NCBI RefSeq assembly: GCF_900106045.1
Contig: NZ_LT629802.1
Location: forward strand, 3,038,001 to 3,102,000
Direction of reading: 5' to 3'
From: Pseudomonas mucidolens
GTDB taxonomy: Bacteria > Pseudomonadota > Gammaproteobacteria > Pseudomonadales > Pseudomonadaceae
Length of the DNA stretch: 64,000 bases
Shown: piece by piece, positions 9,307 through 17,844 of the stretch
Position numbering within the stretch: position 1 is the stretch's first letter
Layout of the letters: each line of letters begins with the position of its first letter
The notes under the pieces: generated by a model
The model's database searches: none
What the model saw: the letters and a program-made list of their open reading frames with translations, nothing else
Told to the model about the DNA's origin: nothing
Program-made: the position numbers and the translations under genes

Positions 9307-10824
9307 TTACTTTTTCTTGCCCTTCTTCGCACGCTTATCGGACTGCTCGAAGGCGTCTTCCAGCGCTCGGTTGATGGTGCGCAATACCTTGATCCGCGCC
9401 CAACGCTTGTCGTTGGCTTCCACCAGTGTCCAGGGTGAAATCTCGGTGCTGGTGCGATCGACCATATCGCCCACCGCCGCCCGGTAGTCGTCCCACTTTT
9501 CGCGGTTGCGCCAGTCGTCTTCGGTGATTTTGAAGCGCTTGAAAGGGATTTCCTCGCGGGCCTGGAAACGTTCCAGTTGGGTCTGCTTGTCGATCGCCAG
9601 CCAGAACTTGACGACGATCACACCGGCGTCGTGCAGTTGTTCCTCGAAGTCGTTGATCTCGCCATAGGCGCGCATCCAGTCCGCGGACGAACAAAACCCT
9701 TCGATCCGTTCCACCAACACCCGGCCGTACCAGGAACGGTCGAACACGGTAAACATGCCCCGCCCCGGAATCTGCCGCCAGAAACGCCACAAATAAGGCT
9801 GGGCCCGTTCGTCCTCGGTCGGCGCGGCAATCGGTACGATGTGGTACTGACGCGGATCCAGCGCGGCCGCCACACGGCGAATCGCACCGCCCTTGCCTGC
9901 CGCGTCGTTGCCCTCGAACACCGTGACCAACGCGTGCTTGCGCATGCGTTTGTCACGCATCAAGCCGGATAAGCGGGCCTGCTCGGTAATCAGTTGATCT
10001 TCGTAATCGTCTTTCTCAAGGCGCTGGCTCATGTCCAGACTGTCCAGCAGGTTCTTTTGATCCACGGAGGCCAGCAACGGTGCCGGGTTCATTCCGCTGG
10101 CCTTGCTCTTGCGAACTTTCAGGGCGTTTTGCAGGCCTTCGAGGAGGATTTTGCCAACGGTCAGACCGCGAAAATGCGGGTCGACGCCTTCAATCACATG
10201 CCAGGGCGCGTAGTCGCGGCTGGTGCGGCGTAATACCCGCTCGCCAAAATGCACAAACTTGTCATAGGTCTCGGACTGCTGCCAGTCCAGCGGGCTGATG
10301 CGCCAACTGTGCAGCGGATCGTCGGCCAGGGTCTTGAGCCGCGCCTTCATTTGCTTCTTGGACAAATGGAACCAGAACTTGAAAATCAACGCGCCTTCGT
10401 CGCAGAGCATCTTTTCCAGGCGCTCGGCACCGGCAATCGCCTGATCCAGCCGCGCATCCTTGAACAGGCCATGCACCCGCCCCTGGAGCATCTGGCTGTA
10501 CCAGTTGCCAAAAAAAATCCCCATGCGCCCCTTGGCGGGCAGTTGGCGCCAGTAGCGCCAGGCTGGAGGGCGGGCCAGTTCTTCATCGGTCTGCTGGTCA
10601 AAGGTACGCACCTCGATCAGGCGCGGGTCCATCCATTCGTTGAGTAGCTTGACGGTTTCGCCCTTGCCTGCCCCTTCAATGCCATTGATCAGCACGATGA
10701 CCGGAAACCGCCCTTGCTGGCGCAGCTCGTATTGCGCTTCCAGCAAGGCTTCGCGCAACGCCGGCACTTCGGCGTCGTAAGTCTCTTTGTCGATGGCGTG
10801 ACCGATTTCAGCAGATTCGAACAT
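9307..10824 (-). CDS. pap: Polyphosphate:AMP phosphotransferase (tandem PPK2)
   Basis: 505 residues with two PPK2 domains in tandem, each with a P-loop: GIEGAGKGE near residue 50 and GNDAAGKGG near residue 310. Each half also shows the lid-type R-W-R..Q.P segment (RYWRQLPAKG, RFWRQIPGRG). Two-domain PPK2 enzymes transfer phosphate from polyphosphate to AMP, giving ADP. I chose the ATG at 10824 (GGGAG 7 nt upstream) over an upstream start that adds 19 unlike residues. The C-terminus is Lys-rich (KRAKKGKKK). It stands alone. Confidence 0.93.
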   Translation of the reverse strand: MFESAEIGHAIDKETYDAEVPALREALLEAQYELRQQGRFPVIVLINGIEGAGKGETVKLLNEWMDPRLIEVRTFDQQTDEELARPPAWRYWRQLPAKGRMGIFFGNWYSQMLQGRVHGLFKDARLDQAIAGAERLEKMLCDEGALIFKFWFHLSKKQMKARLKTLADDPLHSWRISPLDWQQSETYDKFVHFGERVLRRTSRDYAPWHVIEGVDPHFRGLTVGKILLEGLQNALKVRKSKASGMNPAPLLASVDQKNLLDSLDMSQRLEKDDYEDQLITEQARLSGLMRDKRMRKHALVTVFEGNDAAGKGGAIRRVAAALDPRQYHIVPIAAPTEDERAQPYLWRFWRQIPGRGMFTVFDRSWYGRVLVERIEGFCSSADWMRAYGEINDFEEQLHDAGVIVVKFWLAIDKQTQLERFQAREEIPFKRFKITEDDWRNREKWDDYRAAVGDMVDRTSTEISPWTLVEANDKRWARIKVLRTINRALEDAFEQSDKRAKKGKKK

Positions 10825-10935
10825 GGACGACTCCCTTTCAAGATGGATCAAGACTAGCGGATTGGAGATTACCCGGCGCAAGGAAATTCCGCCGGCGTTT
10901 GCCCTAATGCCGTCTCAGTTAAAAAACTTGCACGC

Positions 10936-11030
10936 CCCTGTGAGGAGACTTGTCTGTGGAAAGATGGCTCGCCTGTAGGCAGAGGCTCGTCTGTAGGCAA
11001 AGGCTTGTCTGTGGCGAGGGGGCTTGTCCC
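10936..11030 (+). repeat. Degenerate 18-19 nt tandem repeats leading into a REP head
   Basis: Successive units read CTTGTCTGTGGAAAGATGG, CTCGCCTGTAGGCAGAGG, CTCGTCTGTAGGCAAAGG and CTTGTCTGTGGCGAGGGGG, the last being the REP head itself. The units are 18-19 nt, so this looks like slippage or stepwise duplication of the REP head. It lies upstream of pap (which reads away) and 5' of a complete REPIN. Confidence 0.7.
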
Positions 11031-11149
11031 CCGATGGGCTGCGCAGCAGCCCCAAAACCAGCCACTGAGGAATGCCTGATACACCGCATGCTGCTTGAAT
11101 GCTTGGGGCTGCTACGCAGCCCAACGGGGGACAAGCCCCCTCGCCACAA
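11010..11149. repeat. REPIN (family A) upstream of mnmC
   Basis: The head GTGGCGAGGGGGCTTG starts at 11011; the inverted tail ends near 11149; the palindromic arm GGGCTGCGCAGCAGCCCC faces its partner. The middle contains TGAGGAATGCCTGATACACC, also seen in the 56.9-kb copy. A 20-bp sequence at 10903-10922 (CCTAATGCCGTCTCAGTTAA) resembles the outer inverted repeat of the 56.84-57.05-kb element, but no right partner was found. The 386-bp gap holds no gene. Confidence 0.85.
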
Positions 11150-11210
11150 CAGCGATATTCCGCGTCGGTTGATCGGCTAGAATAGCCATCTTGCCTTTGC
11201 CGAGTTGCCC

Positions 11211-13193
11211 ATGAACCCCGTACTGCCGCACGCCCAGCTCGACTGGGATGACCAGGGACGCCCGCGCTCGCGGGTGTTCGACGATGTGTATTTCTCCGAC
11301 AAGTCGGGCCTGGAAGAAACCCGCCACGTGTTCCTTGAACAGAACCGCCTGGCCGAGCGTTTTGCAGCCTTGGCGGTGGACGGCAGCCTGGTGATCGGCG
11401 AAACCGGGTTCGGCACCGGCCTGAATTTCCTCTGCGCCTGGCAATTGTTCGAACAACAGGCCGTGGCAGGTGCGCGACTGCATTTTGTCAGCGTGGAAAA
11501 GTACCCGCTGAGACCTGCCGACCTGCAACGGGCCCTCGCCCTCTGGCCGGAACTCAAGCCTTTTGCCGATCAACTGCTGGCGCAATACGTCGCGATTCAT
11601 CAAGGCTTTCAACGCCTGGTACTGGATAGCGGTCGAGTGACGCTGACATTGTTGATCGGCGATGCGCTGGAGCAACTGCTGCAGCTGGACGCGCAAATCG
11701 ACGCGTGGTTTCTCGACGGTTTCGCGCCGGCGAAAAACCCTGACATGTGGACCGCCGAGCTGTTTGCCGAACTCGCACGGTTGGCGGCGCCGGGCTCGAC
11801 CATCAGCACGTTCACCAGCACCGGCTGGGTACGGCGCCTGCTCAATGGCGCCGGGTTCAAGATGAAGCGCACACCGGGCATCGGCCACAAGTGGGAAGTG
11901 CTGCGCGGTGAATTTCTCGGCTGGCCCGAGCAAACACCGCGGCCGCCGACCACCGCGCCCTGGTTCGCACGCCCCGCGCCACATACCGGCGAACGCCACG
12001 CCATGGTCGTCGGTGGCGGCCTCGCGGGATGCGCCACGGCCGCCAGCCTGGCCGCCCGTGGCTGGCGAGTCAGTCTGTTGGAGCGTCATGCTGCCCTGGC
12101 CCAGGAAGCCTCCGGCAACCCGCAAGGCGTGCTGTACCTCAAACTCTCGGCCCACGGCACCGCGCTGTCACAGCTGATTGTCAGCGGTTTCGGCCACACC
12201 CGGCGCCTGCTGCAGCAGTTGCAGCGAGGCGTCGACTGGGACGCCTGCGGCGTGCTGCAACTGGCGTTCAACGCCAAGGAAGCCCAGCGTCAGGCCACAC
12301 TGGCCGACGCCTTTGCGCCGGACTTGTTGCGGTGCCTGGATCAGACCCAGGCCCAGACCATCGCCGGTGTCGCCCTGGCGCACGGCGGGCTGTTTTTCCC
12401 TGAGGGTGGCTGGGTGCATCCACCGGCGCTCTGCCAATGGCAGGCCGCACACCCGTTGATTGAGGTGTTGACGCACCACGACGCCCTCGACCTGCAACGG
12501 GTCGATAACCAATGGCAGGCGCAGGCGGCCGGCCGCGTATTGGCCAGCGCTCCGGTGGTGGTCCTCGCGGGCGCCGCCGAGGTCACACGCTTTGCCGCCA
12601 GCGCCGAACTGCCGTTGAAGCGCATTCGTGGGCAAATCACCCGGTTGGCGCAAACCGCCACCAGCCGGGACCTGGCAACCGTGGTCTGCAGCGAAGGCTA
12701 TATTGCCCCGGCGCGCCTCGGTGAACACACCCTTGGCGCCAGCTTCGACTTCACCAGCGAGGACCTGACGCCGACCGCCAGCGAACACGCCGGTAACCTG
12801 CGCCTGCTGCAGGACATCTCCGTCGACCTGTGGCAACGCTTGCATGCCGAGGAGCTCGATCCCGAACACCTCGAAGGTCGCGCGGCGTTTCGCTGCACCA
12901 GTCCGGACTACCTGCCGATTGTCGGCCCCCTGGCAGACAGCCAGGCTTTTTCCCTGGCCTACGCCGCCTTGCGCAAGGACGCTCGCCAGGTACCGGACAC
13001 GCCCTGCCCTTGGCTGGACGGTTTGTACGTCAATAGCGGGCATGGTTCGCGCGGCCTGATTACCGCACCCTTGTGCGGTGAACTGCTGGCGGCCTGGATC
13101 AATCAGGAACCGCTGCCGTTGCCTGCCAGCGTCGCCCAGGCCTGCCACCCAAACCGGTTCGCGTTGCGCCGTTTGATACGAAATCAAGCCTGA
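11211..13193 (+). CDS. mnmC: Bifunctional tRNA-modifying enzyme MnmC
   Basis: 660 residues from the ATG at 11211 (a TTG two codons earlier is less likely). The N-terminal half is the MnmC2-type SAM methyltransferase with GETGFGTGLNFL and the DGFAPAKNPDMW motif. The C-terminal half (from ~265) is the FAD-dependent oxidase with the dinucleotide motif VVGGGLAGCATA. The oxidase removes the carboxymethyl group from cmnm5(s2)U34 and the methyltransferase completes mnm5(s2)U34. No strong ribosome site is visible. The upstream 60 bp follow directly on a REPIN, so the promoter must lie between 11150 and 11200. Confidence 0.95.
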   Translation: MNPVLPHAQLDWDDQGRPRSRVFDDVYFSDKSGLEETRHVFLEQNRLAERFAALAVDGSLVIGETGFGTGLNFLCAWQLFEQQAVAGARLHFVSVEKYPLRPADLQRALALWPELKPFADQLLAQYVAIHQGFQRLVLDSGRVTLTLLIGDALEQLLQLDAQIDAWFLDGFAPAKNPDMWTAELFAELARLAAPGSTISTFTSTGWVRRLLNGAGFKMKRTPGIGHKWEVLRGEFLGWPEQTPRPPTTAPWFARPAPHTGERHAMVVGGGLAGCATAASLAARGWRVSLLERHAALAQEASGNPQGVLYLKLSAHGTALSQLIVSGFGHTRRLLQQLQRGVDWDACGVLQLAFNAKEAQRQATLADAFAPDLLRCLDQTQAQTIAGVALAHGGLFFPEGGWVHPPALCQWQAAHPLIEVLTHHDALDLQRVDNQWQAQAAGRVLASAPVVVLAGAAEVTRFAASAELPLKRIRGQITRLAQTATSRDLATVVCSEGYIAPARLGEHTLGASFDFTSEDLTPTASEHAGNLRLLQDISVDLWQRLHAEELDPEHLEGRAAFRCTSPDYLPIVGPLADSQAFSLAYAALRKDARQVPDTPCPWLDGLYVNSGHGSRGLITAPLCGELLAAWINQEPLPLPASVAQACHPNRFALRRLIRNQA

Positions 13194-13387
13194 GCCAGCC
13201 CTCCGCCCAGCCTCGAAAAGTGGGCAAACCGACCCGATATTTTCCCACCGCGCTGCCATCCCCTGGCAGCCCCGCCGGCACATGCGCCACGCGCCTTATA
13301 ACCGATTGATCTAAAACTACCGCAACAAGAGCTTGCCAGCTTTCAAGTACCCTGAAGTCTCCCCAACGGAAAACCGGTAAGGAATTT
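13194..13387 (+). promoter_or_regulatory. Original promoter region of the NAGGN operon, now stranded left of the island
   Basis: This gap between mnmC and the left attachment repeat ends in a good ribosome site (TAAGGAATTT before ATG at 13388). In an uninterrupted chromosome it would directly precede the amidotransferase gene that now starts at 29832. I could not assign a convincing -10/-35 pair. Osmotic control is known for NAGGN synthesis, but no site is readable here. Confidence 0.6.
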
Positions 13388-13406
13388 ATGTGTGGATTAG
13401 CTGGCG
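13387..13406 (+). other. Left attachment-site repeat (attL core)
   Basis: TATGTGTGGATTAGCTGGCG occurs here and, base for base, at 29831-29850. The flanking base differs on both sides, so the repeat is exactly 20 bp. It covers the ATG and first codons (Met-Cys-Gly-Leu-Ala-Gly) of the NAGGN amidotransferase. Confidence 0.88.
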
Positions 13407-13414
13407 TATTCTAA
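13388..13414 (+). pseudogene. Severed 5' end of the NAGGN amidotransferase gene (8-codon leader frame)
   Basis: The original start codon with its ribosome site is still here, but after the 20-bp repeat the frame enters island DNA and stops: the peptide would be MCGLAGVF. An 8-bp inverted repeat follows (AAGGCGCT at 13414-13421, AGCGCCTT at 13436-13443), which could stop transcripts from the stranded promoter. The complete gene is at 29832. Confidence 0.75.
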
Positions 13415-13606
13415 AGGCGCTAGACAAGGGGCTTCAGCGCCTTCTGAGATCCCGCAGAGTCCCTCGAGGAAACTGGTACGAGCTTCATCCCATCCCCAGG
13501 CGTCCTGCCGACGAAACACAGAACCAAACCCCACTACAGCTCGTCGCCTCAAATCGCACACCCTGAAAACCCCAATAACTGTACATACAGCACCCTGGAT
13601 TCCGTT

Positions 13607-14095
13607 ATGGACGTTGACGACAACACCGATGATTGGCTTGGCTGCCCAACCCCCCTGGAAATGTACAAGCACCCATGCGCCATGCTCGAGGACGCGCTGA
13701 TCGAAACTCAGTCGATGCTGCGCAAAGCTCGGGCGAATGTCGCAGGACTGGTGCAGATGAAGGACATGCTTGCCACCGGTAAGGCGCTGGCCGAATCCGA
13801 ATTGGCGAAAGCGCAGTTAGAGATTCACAGGCTCAATTACCAAAGCAGGGAGATGGGCAGGAAGAATAACAGCCGCCAGATAGTGGCTGGCCAGCGAGAG
13901 CGCCTATTAAGGGAGAATCAGCGGCTCCTGCTGGAGTTGAGCGTGCTACGGGGCCACAGCCCTGACGTACGCCTGGCACCTCCGCAGCGTTATCAATCCT
14001 TGATCGTCGAACATGCGCTGCACTTGAGTCAGATTCTTGTTTTCCCCATGCCGCTACCGAATTCTCAGATCTACATTGCATGCATAGCTAATTGA
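13607..14095 (+). CDS. Island protein of unknown function, coiled-coil
   Basis: 162 residues that I do not recognise. Residues ~25-115 are rich in Glu, Lys, Arg, Ala and Leu with heptad-like spacing (MLEDALIETQSMLRKARANV and onward), suggesting a long coiled coil. The C-terminal 45 residues are hydrophobic and polar mixed without a clear membrane helix. No good ribosome site precedes the ATG at 13607, and later ATGs (13661, 13682) are no better. It is the first gene inside the island, convergent with the sensor kinase gene. The 200 bp between attL and this gene hold no recognisable gene. Confidence 0.5.
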   Translation: MDVDDNTDDWLGCPTPLEMYKHPCAMLEDALIETQSMLRKARANVAGLVQMKDMLATGKALAESELAKAQLEIHRLNYQSREMGRKNNSRQIVAGQRERLLRENQRLLLELSVLRGHSPDVRLAPPQRYQSLIVEHALHLSQILVFPMPLPNSQIYIACIAN

Positions 14096-14149
14096 AGCAG
14101 CAAGAGTAATATGCGTCGCGATGCGAGCTCACCAGAGAAATTGCCCGGC

Positions 14150-17100
14150 TCAGTGTGATCCAAGGGCACGCTCCATTGTGATTATGGCGATCTCCACCTC
14201 CTCCACCGCCTTACAAACCTCCTCAAACGAAGATTGCGGGTCCGCACATATAGCTTCCATGCGTCGGCAAGATTCGACCAATATCTCTCCCTTCACAACA
14301 CGAGCAGCGCCTTTAATTCTGTGAGCCAACTCACCTAATTTATCCGTCTCACCATTATGAAGTAAAACTTTCAGTGACTGACAATCTTTACGATTATTAT
14401 TTATTAACTCGTCAAGTATCTCGCGAAACTTTACCGGATCACTATTGATGAGCAACTCCAGGGAGCCCAGATCAACCAGTCGCAATGAATCTGGGGACAT
14501 TGGAGGCAATGAGGTCTCGGGATACTCGCTCTCTATTTCCCGATCCTGGTGTAGCGCCAGCAACCTCGCGTCCAGTTCGTCAAGACCAATTGGTTTGATC
14601 AGGCAATCATTCATGCCTGCTTTTATACACTGTTCTATTTCTTCCGGCTGTGCATCGGCAGTGAGGCCAATAATTACCGTGGGCCCAAGACCTTGCTCTT
14701 GTTCGACTCTACGAATTGCTCGTGTGAGGTCAGAACCATTCATAACCGGCATGTGACAATCGGTGATGACAACATCGAAGGACTGCTCTCTCCAGCAGTC
14801 GAACGCACCCTGCCCATCTTCTGCCTCATAGACATCGTGACCTAAAAATTTCAGCTGTTGGTGTAAGACTTGGCGGTTGACTTGGTGATCATCCACCACA
14901 AGAACCTGTAAACAGTAACGTTGATGAACCAAGGGTAGGACAGGCAAATGCGTGATGCTGATGCTCTCTAATACCTGTAAGTGCAGCTCTACGTCGACCC
15001 GCGTTCCGCGACCTAAAGCACTACTCATGGTTACGCGCCCCCCCATCATCTCGCACAGCGAGCGACAGATTACCAGGCCAAGGCCCGTTCCTTCAGTCTG
15101 CTGGACATTGCGCTGCGCCTGGACGAAAGGCCTGAACAAGCGCTGCTGGTCGGCAGGGCAGATGCCAACGCCCGTATCTTCGACACTGAGGCTGACTTTA
15201 AGGAGACTCGCACTGGCGAGTAGCCCAGAAATGCTGATTTTGATCGACCCCTCTTCAGTGAACTTGATGGCATTGCTGACCAGGTTGGACAAGACCTGCT
15301 TGAGCCGCAGGGCATCGACCAACACATCACAGTTGATGCTCGAATCGATATCAAGAATCAGGTTCAGGCGCTTCTGCCGGGCTAGCCCCTCGAACACCCT
15401 GGCCACTGATTCGACTAATTCGCGTAGGTTTGCTCGCTTGGGCGACAGACTGAGACGCCCCGACTCAATTCGTGCAATATCGAGAATGTCGCCGATCAGC
15501 TCTAGCAAGCTTTTTGCCGAGGTATAAGCAATTTCGATGCTGGCTCGGTCAATCGGTTGACTATCGGCGCGCTTGAGCGCCAGTTCAAGAACCCCGATCA
15601 CGGCATTCATAGGGGTACGGATTTCATGACTCATGGTGGCCAAAAAACTGGTCTTGGCACGGCTGGCCTCATCGGCCTGATTCTTCGCTTCCTGTAACTG
15701 CTCTACCAGTAGCCGGTGCTCGGTAATATCAAGCCAGCCGCAAATAACCCCTTTGGTGACGCCTTGCGAATCCTGAAACGGTTGCACCCAGTGATTAATC
15801 CACACCTCCTTACCTTGCAAGACAACAGCGTGTACCGATTCTATGGTCTGGTCGTCTCTAATCGCCTGCAGGTAGATGCTATGAAAGTCTGGAAGGCCTT
15901 CAAAACTGTCCTTGGGTAACTGGCCTACTGTTTTGTTCAGCACCTGTTCGGAATTCAGGCCGACGCTTTTAAGGTAGCTGCGGTTGCACGACAACATGCG
16001 ACCCTTAATGTCACGTACATACAACGGCGGCGGCATACAGTCAGTCAGCGTCTCGACAAACTGAAGTTGATCATTGAGCAGGCGTTCGGCCTTGAGTCGG
16101 GCCTTGATTTGCCGCCGCAAATAAACCACCCAGGCAAGCGAAAGCAACAAAAGCAGCGAGGCACCGGCGATGATTTCGCTAATCACCGACTCATAATCGA
16201 CCCAGGTCTGACCACTCATACCTGGAGGCGAGCGCCAGCGATTAGAAATTGCATTGAGCTCATCAGGAGCAACGCTATGCAAGACCTTGTCGATAATCGA
16301 TTGCAGCTCAACATCGCTGCGGCGCATCGCAAAATTGACCGTCGCGGGCCCAACATCGAGAACTTGATTGATAGCCAGCTTATTGCGGAATAGGCGCTCA
16401 ATGTAGTACCGCGCTGTGGGCATTGACACCATGGCAGCATCGGCTTTTCGTTGATAGAGCAAATTCATCGAGTCGAGCGAGCCGCCTGCTTCTACTACGA
16501 CGGCTTCGGGATATCGCTTGCGCAATCGTTGGATGGCCACGTGCCCGGTAGGAACCGCCACACGCTTGTCGATAAGACTTTCCAATTTGCCTTGATTGTC
16601 AATGCTACTAAGCAACACGAATGGACTGGTGAGCAGCGGCATGGAGAAGCGCAAGTTCTCCTCCCGTTCAGGGCTTGCAGTCATTAGAGCCAGATCGGCT
16701 TTACCCTTCTGCACCTCTTCGATGATCTGCGGAAAGCCACCTCTTCGCGAAACCACTTCGAAATGCAGGCCGGTACTGAGGGTTATCACTTCGAGGATAT
16801 CGGCGATCCCGCCGGAGAACGCTCCGCTGGAGTCGAAATATGCGCCCGGCGCCAGGTCATCATTGATCACCAGCCGTACCACCGGATGCCGCTGGATCCA
16901 CCGAGTCTGCTCTAAAGTGAGATTGATGGGCTCTTCGCTGGGGATGAAGCTGTTGCCCACCCAGCGCTTGGCCAAGTTGTGCAACTGATCTTCACCGATG
17001 GCCCCAATGGCGACGTTGAGTAGCCGCTGCAAACGCGTATTGTCGACTTGCAGAGCATAACTGTAGTCGCCTCCGTGCACGTCGGAGAAACGCTCAAAAC

Positions 17101-17797
17101 TGACAACGTTGTAAAACGCGCGATTGATCAGGTAATAGGCGCTGTACAAGTCATCTAGGTAAACATCCGCCTGGCCAAAGGCGGCAGCGGCAATCGCCTT
17201 TTCGTGATCGGCATACACTCGAAAATCAGCCCGAGGGTAGCGCTGCTTGAGCTCGGCGCCGCGTTCGTTGGTGATCGCTACGCGTAAGCCGGCAAGATCG
17301 ACGGGGGAATGCCGGGGTTCGGCACTGCGCTTGAACACCGCCAGCCGGTTCCGGGCGTAGGGGATGCTTAACAGCAAATCCGAACGTAGTTCAGTGCTGC
17401 CGTGAACACTAATCACATCGACGCTCCCGGCCTGCAATGCCTTGCGTGCCTCCTGCTCATTGGCAAAGGCCACGATCTTCACCTGCAAGCCCAATAGCTG
17501 CGCGACCAGTGCAGTTGCATCAGCGCTGATGCCCTCGTACAGATTGCCTTGGGCATTGACCGAAAACGGCGCGGACTCGGTTTCCGACACTCCGACCCTG
17601 AGCGCGGCCTTGCGCCGCAGCCAATGCCAGTCTTCGGTGGAAATCTCGATATCATGACGATCAATACGCAGCTGGCTGGACAGCACAGGCAAGGTTGCCG
17701 CCAACAGCTGCACGCTACTCAACAGTAGACCGATGGACAGGCAGAAAGAACGTAGATACATGCGAAATAAAAACCGAAAGAGCCTGAGGGTCGCCAC
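14150..17797 (-). CDS. Hybrid sensor histidine kinase, BvgS/EvgS/RocS type
   Basis: 1215 residues from a GTG at 17797; the ATG at 17761 (residue 13) is an alternative and neither has a good ribosome site. Order: signal anchor (~14-34), two periplasmic SBP_bac_3 domains (~60-280 and ~300-525), membrane helix (~540-560), PAS (~580-690), HisKA with His724 (MSHEIRTPMNAV), HATPase (~825-940, DTGVGI and GTGLGL), receiver with Asp1013, and Hpt with His1159 (AHRIKGAA). It should pass phosphate His-Asp-His to a separate regulator, most likely the LuxR-type protein at 19253. This is the architecture of BvgS, EvgS and P. aeruginosa RocS1/RocS2, which control cup fimbriae. It lies 47 bp downstream of the EAL gene, same strand. 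Confidence 0.93.
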   Translation of the reverse strand: MATLRLFRFLFRMYLRSFCLSIGLLLSSVQLLAATLPVLSSQLRIDRHDIEISTEDWHWLRRKAALRVGVSETESAPFSVNAQGNLYEGISADATALVAQLLGLQVKIVAFANEQEARKALQAGSVDVISVHGSTELRSDLLLSIPYARNRLAVFKRSAEPRHSPVDLAGLRVAITNERGAELKQRYPRADFRVYADHEKAIAAAAFGQADVYLDDLYSAYYLINRAFYNVVSFERFSDVHGGDYSYALQVDNTRLQRLLNVAIGAIGEDQLHNLAKRWVGNSFIPSEEPINLTLEQTRWIQRHPVVRLVINDDLAPGAYFDSSGAFSGGIADILEVITLSTGLHFEVVSRRGGFPQIIEEVQKGKADLALMTASPEREENLRFSMPLLTSPFVLLSSIDNQGKLESLIDKRVAVPTGHVAIQRLRKRYPEAVVVEAGGSLDSMNLLYQRKADAAMVSMPTARYYIERLFRNKLAINQVLDVGPATVNFAMRRSDVELQSIIDKVLHSVAPDELNAISNRWRSPPGMSGQTWVDYESVISEIIAGASLLLLLSLAWVVYLRRQIKARLKAERLLNDQLQFVETLTDCMPPPLYVRDIKGRMLSCNRSYLKSVGLNSEQVLNKTVGQLPKDSFEGLPDFHSIYLQAIRDDQTIESVHAVVLQGKEVWINHWVQPFQDSQGVTKGVICGWLDITEHRLLVEQLQEAKNQADEASRAKTSFLATMSHEIRTPMNAVIGVLELALKRADSQPIDRASIEIAYTSAKSLLELIGDILDIARIESGRLSLSPKRANLRELVESVARVFEGLARQKRLNLILDIDSSINCDVLVDALRLKQVLSNLVSNAIKFTEEGSIKISISGLLASASLLKVSLSVEDTGVGICPADQQRLFRPFVQAQRNVQQTEGTGLGLVICRSLCEMMGGRVTMSSALGRGTRVDVELHLQVLESISITHLPVLPLVHQRYCLQVLVVDDHQVNRQVLHQQLKFLGHDVYEAEDGQGAFDCWREQSFDVVITDCHMPVMNGSDLTRAIRRVEQEQGLGPTVIIGLTADAQPEEIEQCIKAGMNDCLIKPIGLDELDARLLALHQDREIESEYPETSLPPMSPDSLRLVDLGSLELLINSDPVKFREILDELINNNRKDCQSLKVLLHNGETDKLGELAHRIKGAARVVKGEILVESCRRMEAICADPQSSFEEVCKAVEEVEIAIITMERALGSH

Positions 17798-17844
17798 TAT
17801 AGTCGGCGCAATGATAGTTCAAGACCGTTGTCGCCGCTCGTTCA

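Noticed and set aside
10880..10890. GGAAATTCC near the pap start as a possible regulator site
   Set aside because: It is a 9-bp variant outside the island and not associated with related genes; considered chance.
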